In this document: in pieces, positions 25,302-33,824 of the stretch
How the letters are laid out: every line of letters begins with the position of its first letter
Position numbering within the stretch: position 1 is the first letter of the stretch
Assembly: GCA_963756425.1 (NCBI GenBank)
Contig: CAVWNW010000007.1
Coordinates: 186,001-250,000, forward strand
Origin: DASQUK01 sp963756425
Lineage (GTDB): Bacteria > Actinomycetota > Acidimicrobiia > Acidimicrobiales > VFJN01
Direction: 5' to 3'
Length of the DNA: 64,000 nucleotides
The notes under the pieces: model-generated
What the model saw: the letters and a program-made list of their open reading frames with translations, nothing else
Told to the model about the DNA's origin: nothing
Database searches by the model: none
Program-made: the position numbers and the translations under genes

Positions 25302-25329
25302 CCGGAGCGAACGACGGAGGGGGACAGAC

Positions 25330-26689
25330 GTGGCGGGTGACGTCGAGGTGCACGAGGAGCTGGTGCTCGGGCAGGCAGCGGACGAAGGCGTGGCCGCGTC
25401 GCTGGCGTCCGTTGCGCCGCGGGCGAACGCACATGTCCTCCACTCCTACGGCCCGCGGGTGGCGGTGGCTCAGGTCGATCCGACGGACGCCTCCGTGCTC
25501 GCCGAGGCGCTCCCCGGCGACATGACCGTTGCTCCAGCACGGGTGACCCAATCGGCGCGTCGCGCCCTGTCCACCACGGAGCAGCTCGGCCTTGCGGCGT
25601 TCGAGCTGCGGACCTCGGACAGCTACGCCGAGGCCAAGGCCAATCGGCCGTTCGCGGGCGCGGCGTGGGACGGCGCTGCCGCGGCCTCGCCGCCCGGATG
25701 CACGGAGCTGGCGACCGCTCCGGCGCCATCGGCCGACGTCCTCTCGCACGTGGCGGCGCCGTTGTCGGCACGCCTGTCCGGCAGCGTCGCCGTCGGGCTC
25801 GTGATCGTCGAGGGTCCGACGGCGGCGTTGCAGTTCGACGCGACCGAACGGGCGAAGGTCGTTGCCGAGACCCAGAACGGCGCCACCTGGCTCGGGGGCC
25901 GCCACCCGGTCGAGCCGGTCACCTGGCGCTGGGACATCGATGTCATCCGTGTCGACGCCAGTTCCGATCCCAACGCCGCCGACCTCGAGGCACTCTGGCG
26001 CGATCCGGCGATGGCGGCCCTCGGCTACGGCCCGGGCCTCGCGGGCGTCCAGGCGTACGCCGAGGACCTGCGGCACCAGCAGGGGTCCGACTGGGCGTAC
26101 GTCACGTTCTTCACCAAGTACCCGACCGGCTGGTTCGCGTACGCGTCGATCGGCGGGCCGCGGCTGGTGATGCAGTACGACAACGACGGGTGGGGCCCCG
26201 ACAACATCGATCGCGTGCTTCGCGCACGAAACCGGGCACATCTTCAACGCCCCCGACGAGTACGCCTCGAGCAACTGCAACTGCGGTGGCGGCTGGGGCT
26301 ACTACGGCAAGCCGAACGCCAACTGCGCGACGTGCGCCTCCGGCGGCGGCGTCCCCTGCATCATGAAGGCGAACACCTGGGACATGTGCCCGTCGACGCC
26401 GTACCACCTCGGCTTCCCGATCTGCCCCGGTCGACTTGGCGTCCAGTTCCGCGGCAACGTGGCGGCCTCGTCGACCCGTCGCTGGTTCACGCACTCGTGG
26501 CCGGCGGACTGCCATGTCGTGTGGTCGGTGGTTCCGACCACCGTCCGCGCCGGCGGGGCCCAGATCCGTTGGGACGTGCATGTCGAGCGCGCATCCAGCG
26601 GCTACATCACCTATTGGATCTCGGTCACGAACCTCACGACCGTGCCGTGTGACGTCGAGGCGCGTTACGCGGTCCTCGGTTCGACCTGA
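25330..26689 (+). CDS. metzincin-type zinc metallopeptidase with C-terminal beta domain, frameshifted in this sequence
   Basis: GTG 25330 follows gaggggg. The N-terminal part (1-60) looks propeptide-like. The catalytic core follows and contains WRWDIDVIRVDASSDP and YPTGWFAYASIGGPRLVMQ. Near 26217 the frame must change by one base to continue as FAHETGHIFNAPDEY: HExxHxxNxxD fits the metzincin zinc site (His, His, Asp ligands, with Asn for the usual Gly). A Cys-rich loop and CIMKANTW, a likely Met-turn, come next. The last 80 residues are a beta-sandwich-like domain (FTHSWPADCHVVWSV, ITYWISVTNLT) that recurs in the next gene. No signal peptide is seen. The indel may be a sequencing error or real inactivation. 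Confidence 0.72.
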
Positions 26690-26711
26690 ATCGCCTCGAG
26701 GAGGACCTGGC

Positions 26712-26966
26712 ATGCGCGTCGGCGTACAACATCGGGGTCAGGTAAATGCCAGTGCGACGGAGCGGGTGTTCACCTACAACTGGCCGGCGGACTGGCACGT
26801 GCTGTGGTACGTGACGCCGACCAATCCGAGGTCCGGTGCACCGCAGATCGACTTCGACACCGAGGTCGAACGGGCCAGCGCCGAGCGGATCACCTACTGG
26901 ATCATGGTCCGCAACCTGACGAACCAGCCGGTCGACTACGAGCTGCGATACGCGATTCTGAACTAG
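26712..26966 (+). CDS. stand-alone copy of the metzincin C-terminal domain
   Basis: This 84-residue protein starts at ATG 26712 after gaggacc. It matches the last 80 residues of the preceding peptidase almost position by position: RGQVNASATERVFTYNWPAD here against RGNVAASSTRRWFTHSWPAD there, then VERASAERITYWIMVRNLT against VERASSGYITYWISVTNLT. The two cysteines of the peptidase copy are absent here. It looks like a small beta sandwich. It could pair with the peptidase, bind the same partner or target, or shield it. The spacing of 22 bases puts it in the same operon. The family is not recognised. Confidence 0.72.
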   Translation: MRVGVQHRGQVNASATERVFTYNWPADWHVLWYVTPTNPRSGAPQIDFDTEVERASAERITYWIMVRNLTNQPVDYELRYAILN

Positions 26967-26974
26967 GAGTGCCC

Positions 26975-27262
26975 GTGCGCATCGTCATCGAGTTCGACGC
27001 CGCGGACGGTCGGGCCACGGTCACGACCGAGCCGCAACTGCAGGGCCAGGGCATGCAGGCGGCCGCCGCCACCGGATTGGTCGGGGCCGCCGAGGCCACG
27101 GACGCGGGCCCGCCCGCCGAGGGCACGCCCCTCACCGGGCAGGCAACTGCGGCGATGGGCATGGCGGTCGACGCCGGTCCGGCGCTGGATGCCGCCGGCG
27201 CAGGCGCCATCGCCGGCCGCGAGGGTGTCGACGCCGGTGCCGCCCAAGCGGAGCCCGCGTGA
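26975..27262 (+). CDS. small Ala/Gly-rich protein of the metzincin operon
   Basis: This 95-residue protein starts at GTG 26975, 8 bases after the previous stop, with aggag overlapping that stop. The first 20 residues (VRIVIEFDAADGRATVTTEP) form a predicted beta hairpin. The rest is Ala, Gly and acidic, with repeated DAGP/DAG segments, and looks disordered. Its stop overlaps the start of the membrane protein gene (GTGA). No family is recognised. It could be a flexible linker, substrate or scaffold of the peptidase. Being open and coupled between two conserved-looking genes supports a real gene. Confidence 0.55.
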   Translation: MRIVIEFDAADGRATVTTEPQLQGQGMQAAAATGLVGAAEATDAGPPAEGTPLTGQATAAMGMAVDAGPALDAAGAGAIAGREGVDAGAAQAEPA

Positions 27263-28146
27263 GCGCCACGGCGGACGACACGGGTGAGCACGCCAGCCCG
27301 AGCCGCTGGCACTGGCCCGGGGGTGGCCCCAACCAGCGCTTGACGCAGGCGATCGGTCAGCTGGGCGCCGTGTTGCGGGCCTCCGAACCGGACACCGAAG
27401 CCAACCGGCTGGCGAAGCGCAACGCTCTCATCTCGTTGCGCAACGCGAGGCGTGCTCTCGACCAGCGCTGGGCCCACAACGAGCAGGCGTGGGCCTGGTT
27501 CCACGCGGCTCGGCGGGAGGAGTTCCGGCTGCGAACCCCGGCTGACCAGAAGCTGCTCGAGATCGATCTCGAGCGGGAAGCCACCGCGAAGCTGAAGTCG
27601 TCATGGCGGCTCGAGGCAGTCAACAACTACGAGTCGGGCGACGGCGATCGCCTCGTCGAGCGACTCATCGCGGTCCAGAGGCATCTCGACGAGAAGGCCG
27701 AGAACGACAATCGCAAGCGCGTCCTGCAGCGCCGTCAGGTCGTCATCTACCTCGGGATCCTGGCGGCCGTGCTGGTGCTGATCTGCATCCTGGAGTTCCT
27801 CGACCGGGGGCTGCTCCTCGCCGACGGGACGGTCGACGGGTGGTGGGTGGTCGGTGCCGCGCTCTACGGCACCCTCGGGGGGGCGTTCTCGTCCGCGCAG
27901 CGTGTGGCCGCCGCCGGACCTGGGGTCCGCTATCCGGAGCTTCGCTGGGCCGAGCTCGCGAACGCCTTCAGGCCGATGGCGGGCGGGGCTGCGGCCCTCA
28001 TCGCGTTCGCCGCCCTCCAGGCAGACCTGCTCGGCGGGGCGGCGGCCGAGAGCGGGCCGCGTGTCGCCATCTTCAGCTTCGTGGCCGGCTTCAGCGAGCG
28101 CTTCATCCCCTCGCTCGCGACCCAGCAGGTCGAGCAGTCAGCGTGA
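27259..28146 (+). CDS. coiled-coil membrane protein of the metzincin operon
   Basis: This 295-residue protein starts at GTG 27259. The first about 160 residues are charged and helical (EANRLAKRNALISLRNARRA, DQKLLEIDLEREATAKLKSS, RLVERLIAVQRHLDEKAEND), a likely coiled coil on the cytoplasmic side. Then come a clear membrane helix VVIYLGILAAVLVLICILEFL and two or three more hydrophobic stretches with small-residue motifs (ALYGTLGGAFSSAQ, MAGGAAALIAFAALQADLL) ending FSFVAGFSERFIPSL. No family name can be given with certainty. It could anchor the peptidase complex to the membrane. It converges with the Nudix gene, overlapping by 9 bases. Confidence 0.65.
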   Translation: MSATADDTGEHASPSRWHWPGGGPNQRLTQAIGQLGAVLRASEPDTEANRLAKRNALISLRNARRALDQRWAHNEQAWAWFHAARREEFRLRTPADQKLLEIDLEREATAKLKSSWRLEAVNNYESGDGDRLVERLIAVQRHLDEKAENDNRKRVLQRRQVVIYLGILAAVLVLICILEFLDRGLLLADGTVDGWWVVGAALYGTLGGAFSSAQRVAAAGPGVRYPELRWAELANAFRPMAGGAAALIAFAALQADLLGGAAAESGPRVAIFSFVAGFSERFIPSLATQQVEQSA

Positions 28147-28599
28147 TCTGAACCCGTCCACGAACTCCGCGAGGCGCCGATAGACGGGCCGGCGGAAGCC
28201 CACCGCCTGGTCGGCGAGATCGGCCAGAGCGACCCAGCGCCAGGCGCGGAACTCCGCGTCCGCCGTCGTGTCCGTCCGCACGGGCAGGTCGTCGGTGCCG
28301 GCTCGGAGCAGGAACCACCTGTGCACCTGTCCCCGGCCGGTCTTCGGCGAGCGGTACTCGGCGGGCAGCTCGTAGCCCAGCCACTCCGGCAGCTCGGCGA
28401 CCAGCTGAACGTCGTCGGCGGTGAGCCCGGTCTCCTCCCGGAGCTCCCGCCACAGTGCGTCGACGGGTTCCTCGTCGCCCTCCATGCCGCCCTGCGGCAG
28501 CTGCCAACCACCGGGCACCGCCGACCGCTCGAGCGCCAGCACCCGCCCCCTGGCGTCCAGGACCACCATCCCGACTCCGGCTCGAAACGTCGGGGACAT
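28138..28599 (-). CDS. Nudix hydrolase, RppH-like
   Basis: This 153-residue Nudix enzyme carries the box GGMEGDEEPVDALWRELREETGL, with the conserved Gly, Glu and REExxGL pattern. FRAGVGMVVLDARGRVLALER, PGGWQLPQGG and the tail FRAWRWVALADLADQAVGFRRPVYRRL resemble RNA pyrophosphohydrolase RppH. It would remove pyrophosphate from mRNA 5' ends or split Ap(n)A nucleotides. It is a single gene with normal length. Its 3' end overlaps that of the converging membrane protein gene by 9 bases. Confidence 0.88.
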   Translation of the reverse strand: MSPTFRAGVGMVVLDARGRVLALERSAVPGGWQLPQGGMEGDEEPVDALWRELREETGLTADDVQLVAELPEWLGYELPAEYRSPKTGRGQVHRWFLLRAGTDDLPVRTDTTADAEFRAWRWVALADLADQAVGFRRPVYRRLAEFVDGFRSR

Positions 28600-28681
28600 G
28601 ACGTTGTTCTAGCGGACCGTCCGGCCCGTCGACGGCTGCGGCGATCCGGCGGGATGCGGTGCGACGCGACCGCTCGCGTGG

Positions 28682-29632
28682 CTACGGCTGAGCGCCGTCC
28701 TCCGGGACGGCGGCAAGCACGCTGCGGAGGGTCTGCGCGGCGCCGAGGAGCCCGGCGCTCTCGAACGGGACGACGATCTTGGCGTTGTCGCTATCCGCGA
28801 ACTTGGCCAGGGCGTCGAGTTGCAGGATCGCCACGAGCGTGGGGTCGGGCTCACCCTTCTTGATGGCGGTGTACACGGTCGAGATGGCCTGCGAGCGCCC
28901 CTCGGCCTCGAGAATCGCGGCCTGCCGGGCGCCTTCGGCTCGAAGGATCGCGGCCTGCCGGCTGCCCTCGGCCTGGCGGACCGTCGCCTGCGCGTCGCCT
29001 TCGGCCACGTTGATCGCCGACTGCTGCTGACCCTCGGACTGGAGGATCCTCGCCCGCTTCTCCTGGTCGGCCTGCTTCTCCAGTGCGAGGGCTTCGAGGA
29101 TGTTCGGCGGCGGGGAGATGGCGAGGATCTCGATGCGGTTGATCCGGATGCCCCACTTGTCGGTGACGGCTTCCATCTGCTGCTGCACGTCGGTGTTGAT
29201 GCGCTCTCGTTCCGAGAGCGCCTGGTCGAGGGTCATCGTGCCGATGACGGACCGCAGGGCGGTGCGTGCGAGGGCGTCGATCGCAACGTCGAAGTTGGCG
29301 ATGCTGAACAGCGCCTGCCGGGCGTCGACCACCTGCGTGAAGATGGTCGCGTTGACGTTGACCACCACGTTGTCCTTGGTGATCACATCCTGACGGTCGC
29401 CCGGGCGTGGGATCTCCCGCATGTCCACACGCTGGAGAGACTCGATGAAGGGCGCGATGATCACCAGCCCGGGCTCGTACGTCTTGCGGTACTCCCCGAG
29501 GTGCTTCACGACGCCCACCTCGCCCTGCTGGACGATGTTGACCATCTGCCGCAGCGCGGCGACCAAGACGATCACCACCAGGGCGACGATGACCAGACCG
29601 ATGAGGCCCGGGACGCTGACTGCTGTGATCAC
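28682..29632 (-). CDS. SPFH/band 7 membrane protein (stomatin-like)
   Basis: This 316-residue protein has an N-terminal membrane helix (LIGLVIVALVVIVLVAAL, about 10-27). An SPFH domain follows (MVNIVQQGEVGVVKHLGEY, YEPGLVIIAPFIESLQRVD, TKDNVVVNVNATIFTQV, DQALSERERINTDVQQQME). An Ala/Gln/Glu-rich coiled coil with repeats such as AAILRAEGARQAAILEAEG comes last. Stomatin-type proteins form ring scaffolds in the membrane and bind NfeD partners. The GTG start overlaps the nfeD stop (GTGA), so the two are co-translated, which supports a physical complex. Length and domains are normal. Confidence 0.9.
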   Translation of the reverse strand: MITAVSVPGLIGLVIVALVVIVLVAALRQMVNIVQQGEVGVVKHLGEYRKTYEPGLVIIAPFIESLQRVDMREIPRPGDRQDVITKDNVVVNVNATIFTQVVDARQALFSIANFDVAIDALARTALRSVIGTMTLDQALSERERINTDVQQQMEAVTDKWGIRINRIEILAISPPPNILEALALEKQADQEKRARILQSEGQQQSAINVAEGDAQATVRQAEGSRQAAILRAEGARQAAILEAEGRSQAISTVYTAIKKGEPDPTLVAILQLDALAKFADSDNAKIVVPFESAGLLGAAQTLRSVLAAVPEDGAQP

Positions 29633-30144
29633 GTCTGCTCCTCCTCTCCCTTCTCGAGGCGCTGGCCTTCGCCCGCCTCCGGCTGCCACTCCGGCAGCAG
29701 CGAACCGTCGAGGGGCCACACGATCAGCGTGGTGCCCTGCACGGCGGTCACGAGGACCCTTGTGCCCGCAGCGATCGGCGCATCGCCGCCACTGATGGCG
29801 CGCCAGCGCTCGCCGGCGAGCCGGACGTGGCCGACCTGGTCCGGGCCGCCGACGACGTCCAGCGTCAGCACCTCCTGGCCGACGAGGCCTCCGTGGACGC
29901 CTCGCGCGCGCTCCACTTCGTGGTGGTGGGCGAAGGCGGCGCTCACTCGCCCGCGAACGAGCAGGATGCCGAGTCCGGCCACCACGACGGCGGTCGCGAC
30001 CTGTGCCGCGATGGCGTCGGGAAACACCACGGCCACGACGGCGGCGGCGAAGCAGCCCACCGCGGCGAACAGGGCGTAGAACGCCACATTGTGCAGCTCG
30101 ACCGCGATCAGCACGACGCCAACGGCGATCCACGCGAGGGTCAC
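29629..30144 (-). CDS. NfeD-family membrane protein
   Basis: This 171-residue protein has three hydrophobic helices (LAWIAVGVVLIAVELHNVAFYALF, AAAVVAVVFPD, VATAVVVAGLGILLVRG) followed by an OB-fold domain (GLVGQEVLTLDVVGGPDQVGHVRLAGERWRA, GTRVLVTAVQGTTLIV). It is the short NfeD form without the ClpP-like protease part, and its usual partner, the SPFH gene, follows with a 4-base overlap. GTG 30144 was chosen because the first membrane helix begins there; the frame upstream has no homology. The pair probably organises a membrane microdomain. Confidence 0.87.
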   Translation of the reverse strand: MTLAWIAVGVVLIAVELHNVAFYALFAAVGCFAAAVVAVVFPDAIAAQVATAVVVAGLGILLVRGRVSAAFAHHHEVERARGVHGGLVGQEVLTLDVVGGPDQVGHVRLAGERWRAISGGDAPIAAGTRVLVTAVQGTTLIVWPLDGSLLPEWQPEAGEGQRLEKGEEEQT

Positions 30145-30480
30145 CCGACCACTTCTTTCTGTGCGGGAATCCTTGATCCCACTGGCGGGTGCCGAGGCAA
30201 CGGAGCGGTACCTAGCACCGACGAGCGGCGGAACGCGCCAGCTACTTACACCTCTGAGGATAACGGCGATCGGCCGGTCCTCACTGCCGCCCACCGGCGT
30301 CGTGACCCACCACCGACGGTGACCTCGAGGGTGCCCCGCAGGCCGACCCGCACGACCTCCTGCTTTGCGTCCGCCGAGAGGTCGCGAGCAGATGTCACGC
30401 GGGGCCGGCTCGCTCCACGCGGGTCTGACAAGGGATAATGCCCATTACGCGACTCGGCGGGCGTCCGAAGGGAGCAACGC
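30145..30480. promoter_or_regulatory. divergent control region between nfeD and SARP regulator
   Basis: This 336-base gap separates two divergent genes. Near the SARP gene it holds a -10-like GATAAT (30434-30439) overlapping a 5-bp palindrome, TAATG-CC-CATTA (30436-30447). This may be an operator 33 bases before the GTG. I find no convincing -35 box and no open frame with coding character in the remainder. Confidence 0.4.
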
Positions 30481-33400
30481 GTGGAATTCAGGCTGCTGGG
30501 CAGCCTCGAGGTGATCATCGACGGCGCATCCGTGGATGTGGGCGGCACCCAGCCGCGCACAGTGCTCGCCATGCTCCTGGTCGCCGGTGGCCGCATGGTG
30601 CCGGCCGAGTCGATCATCGAGGCGCTGTGGGGTCACAACCCGCCCGATTCGGCGGCCGGAACCCTGCAGAGCTACGTCTCGCGCCTCCGGCGCGTGCTGG
30701 TGCCCGGCGGCGTCCGCGGCGAGGCCGCCAAGGTGCTGGCGTGGGACCCGCCCGGCTACAAGCTCGTCGTCGGCGCCAGCGCCCTCGACGTCCACCGCTT
30801 CGAGGCGCTCGCGGATCAGGGCCGGGGACTGCTCCTGGCCGGCGATCCCGAGGGTGCCCGGGCCGTGCTCGACGATGCACTCGCGCTCTGGCGAGGTCCT
30901 GCGCTGCTCGAGTTCGCACATCTGGACTTCGCCTGGGGGTTCGCCGCCAAGCTCGAGGAGCGCAAGCTCGTCGCCACCGAGGATCGCATCGACGCCGACC
31001 TGCGGCTTGGGCGCCAAGCCGCCGTGGTGGGGGAGCTGGGTGAGCTGGTCGCCGCACACCCGCTGCGCGAGCAACTCCGCCACCACCTGGCGCTCGCGCT
31101 GTACCGGTCCGGTCGTCAGGCGGAGGCGCTACGCGTCCTCGACGACGCCCGCCGCACGTTGCGCGACCAGCTGGGCATCGACCCCGGCCGCCCGCTCGTG
31201 GATCTCGAGACGGCGATCCTCAACCACGACCCAGCCCTCGACCCGGCGGCTGCGCCGCGGCCGGCAGCCATGCCCGGCAACGGCTCGGCCCCGGTGCCGC
31301 TGGCGTCCGAACCCTTGCCGGCGATACCGGACGTCGTGTCGCCCGGGGCTCCGGGCCTCGTTGGCCGCGACGTCGAACTGCGTCAGGTGATGCTCGCGCT
31401 CGACGAGGCCCGAACGGCCACCCGCGTCGTGCTCATCGAGGGTGAACCGGGCATCGGCAAGACCCGGCTGGTGGAAGAGGCGGCGACCGCAGCCGCGGCG
31501 CGCGACACGGCCGTCCTGTGGGGCCGGGCCTTCGAGGGAGGGGCGGCGCCGGCGTTCTGGCCGTGGCTACCGCCGCTGCGCAGCCTGGTCGGCCGCCTCG
31601 ACCCCGACACGGAGCTGGCACCCCAGCTTGCAAGCCTGGCGGTCACCACCTCGAGCGCCGACGCGGCCGGCACCGATGCCGCCCTCGTCACCGACCGGAC
31701 CCGGTTCGAGCTCTTCGACGCGGTCACCGGCCTCATCGCGCAGTCCTCGGACGACCAGCGCCTGATGCTCGTGCTCGACGACCTGCAGTGGGCGGACCCC
31801 GCATCGCTACAGCTGCTCACCTTCGTGGCGGGCCAGCTCGTCGACCGCCCGGTGCTCCTGGTGTGTACCGTTCGCGAGCTCGAGGTGGGCCGCAACGACG
31901 GCGTGGTGGAGGCGCTGGCGGCGCTGTCGCGGGCGGCCGGGACCCGGCGGGTCTTCCTGCGCGGCCTGTCGGACACGGCGACGGCAGAGCTGGTCGAGGT
32001 CGCATCCGGCCATCCGGTCGACGCCCACGTGGCCGCCGAGATCCAGGAGCGCGCGGAGGGCAACCCCTTCTTCGCCACCGAGCTGGCCCGGCTCGTGGTC
32101 GCGGAGCGGGGAGGGCCCAGCGCCGCGGGTGCCGTGTCGCCGGGCGGCGACGTGCCCTCTGGCGTCCGCGACGTCGTTCGGCGCCGGATCGCCCTGCTGC
32201 CGGACGCGACGGTCGCCATGCTCCAGGTCGCGGCCGTGATCGGGCGCGATGTCGAGCTCGACCTGCTCGCAACGGCGTCGCGCGACACCATCGACACGGT
32301 GCTCGACGCCATCGAGCCGGCGGTCGTCCACCGGCTGCTTGCCCCCGTGCCCGAACGGCCCGCCACGTTCCGCTTCTCGCACGCTCTGGTGCGCGAGGTG
32401 GTGGCCGACGACGTTTCGGCGCTGCGCCGCGCCCGCATCCACCTCAGCGTGGCCGACGCCCTGGAGTCGACCGCGGGCGACCTCGACGACGCGGCCGAGA
32501 TCATTGCCGAGCACCTCTGGGCTGCGACCGCCATCGGTGTCGGTCAGCGGGCGGCGGAAGCGCTGGAGCGGGCGGCGACCGTGGCGGTGCGGCGCTACGC
32601 GTTCGAGGCGGCTGAGGGCATGCTCGAGCGGGCCGTCCAGCTGCGACGCACGTCCGGCAGCACGCCGCCCGACGTCGAGGCGGAGGTGGTTGCCGCCGGC
32701 CGGCTGCTGTCGATCCAGCGGTCTGTCCACGGGTATGCGAGCATCGCCGACTCGCCCCACCTCCGGCGGGCCAAGGAGCTGGCGCAGCGGGCCGGAAGGG
32801 CGGACATCCATGCCCGGCTCCTGTGGGCCGAGTGGGCCGCCTACGACACACGCTGCGACTTCGACCGGTCCGACGCCATCGCCCAGCAGCTCCACGAGCT
32901 GGGTGCGCAGGGCGACGAGCCACTGGCCCGGATCACCGGGCTGGCATCTCTGGGCATCAGCCGCTGGCACCGTGGACATGTGGGCGAGGCGAGCGCCCTG
33001 CTCGACGACGCCTGCCGGGCGGCGGCGGACGCGGCCGTGCCGACCGCGACCCTCGGGCTCGACCTCGAGGTGATGCTCCTGCCGTACCCCTTCGCCCGCT
33101 ACCTGCACGTGCTGACCGGCGACCTGGAGGAGGTGGCCGGGGAGGCCGAGTTCGATGCGCTGGCGGCCGCCGCCCCCGACCGCTACGCCGTGTCGCTGGT
33201 GCAGATGTTCGCCAGCGCCGGCGCGGTGACGACCGGACGGGCTGATTGGGCCGAACGGGCGGCTCGGCGGGGGATTGATGCCGACCCCGACGGCACGTTC
33301 AGCTTCTGGGGTCGGGGGCTCCACGGCTACCTGGCGGCGGCGCTGATTCTGCAGGGCCGGGTCGACGAGGGCCTGTCGATGATCGACGTGGCCATCGACC

Positions 33401-33723
33401 GTTTCATCGAGGCCGGCGGGCGGACCGGCGTCGTCGTCTACAAGGCGGCCCGAGCCTCCGGCCTGGCAGCCGCCGGACGGATCGACGCCGCCGTGGATGC
33501 ACTTGCCGCCGCCTACCACGAGCTCGAGGCCTACGGGGAGCGATTTGCCGAGCCGCTGGTCCTCGAGGCCGACGGATCGCTGCGCCATGCCCGCGGCGAC
33601 GACCCGGCCGAGGTCGCCGACGTCATGGCCGCCGCGACCGCGCTCGCCGCCGAGCAGGGCTCCCACGCCATCGCCAGGCGGATCGCCGCCACGGCGCGGC
33701 GCCTCGGCGTGTCGACGGACTGA
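30481..33723 (+). CDS. SARP-type regulator with BTAD, AAA ATPase and TPR-like repeats (AfsR-like)
   Basis: This 1080-residue protein starts at GTG 30481. An OmpR-like winged helix (VEFRLLGSLEVIIDGASVDV, MVPAESIIEALWG, LQSYVSRLRRVL) is followed by a BTAD domain ending LRDQLGIDPGRPL (about residue 240). An AAA/STAND NTPase follows with an intact Walker A GEPGIGKT (about 321-328) and Walker B LMLVLDDLQWAD. The C-terminal 500 residues are helical repeats. This layout, as in AfsR, activates target promoters after NTP-dependent switching. Its targets are unknown; the nearest candidates are gnd downstream and its own promoter. No truncation is visible. Confidence 0.88.
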   Translation: MEFRLLGSLEVIIDGASVDVGGTQPRTVLAMLLVAGGRMVPAESIIEALWGHNPPDSAAGTLQSYVSRLRRVLVPGGVRGEAAKVLAWDPPGYKLVVGASALDVHRFEALADQGRGLLLAGDPEGARAVLDDALALWRGPALLEFAHLDFAWGFAAKLEERKLVATEDRIDADLRLGRQAAVVGELGELVAAHPLREQLRHHLALALYRSGRQAEALRVLDDARRTLRDQLGIDPGRPLVDLETAILNHDPALDPAAAPRPAAMPGNGSAPVPLASEPLPAIPDVVSPGAPGLVGRDVELRQVMLALDEARTATRVVLIEGEPGIGKTRLVEEAATAAAARDTAVLWGRAFEGGAAPAFWPWLPPLRSLVGRLDPDTELAPQLASLAVTTSSADAAGTDAALVTDRTRFELFDAVTGLIAQSSDDQRLMLVLDDLQWADPASLQLLTFVAGQLVDRPVLLVCTVRELEVGRNDGVVEALAALSRAAGTRRVFLRGLSDTATAELVEVASGHPVDAHVAAEIQERAEGNPFFATELARLVVAERGGPSAAGAVSPGGDVPSGVRDVVRRRIALLPDATVAMLQVAAVIGRDVELDLLATASRDTIDTVLDAIEPAVVHRLLAPVPERPATFRFSHALVREVVADDVSALRRARIHLSVADALESTAGDLDDAAEIIAEHLWAATAIGVGQRAAEALERAATVAVRRYAFEAAEGMLERAVQLRRTSGSTPPDVEAEVVAAGRLLSIQRSVHGYASIADSPHLRRAKELAQRAGRADIHARLLWAEWAAYDTRCDFDRSDAIAQQLHELGAQGDEPLARITGLASLGISRWHRGHVGEASALLDDACRAAADAAVPTATLGLDLEVMLLPYPFARYLHVLTGDLEEVAGEAEFDALAAAAPDRYAVSLVQMFASAGAVTTGRADWAERAARRGIDADPDGTFSFWGRGLHGYLAAALILQGRVDEGLSMIDVAIDRFIEAGGRTGVVVYKAARASGLAAAGRIDAAVDALAAAYHELEAYGERFAEPLVLEADGSLRHARGDDPAEVADVMAAATALAAEQGSHAIARRIAATARRLGVSTD

Positions 33724-33824
33724 CGTCGACCGGCCGCCTGCCTCGAGCCACCTCTAGGACAGCCGCACCGTCGCACCGAGCCGGCGGTCCCATCCGCTGG
33801 GGGTCGCTGTTACGGTCCTCGACC

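Noticed and set aside
26205..26235. Programmed ribosomal frameshifting in the metzincin gene
   Set aside because: No slippery heptamer followed by a stem-loop is visible at the shift; a simple indel or sequencing error is more likely.
31807..33666. A 619-residue minus-strand open frame opposite the SARP regulator
   Set aside because: There is no recognisable domain and the plus strand encodes continuous AAA/TPR sequence.
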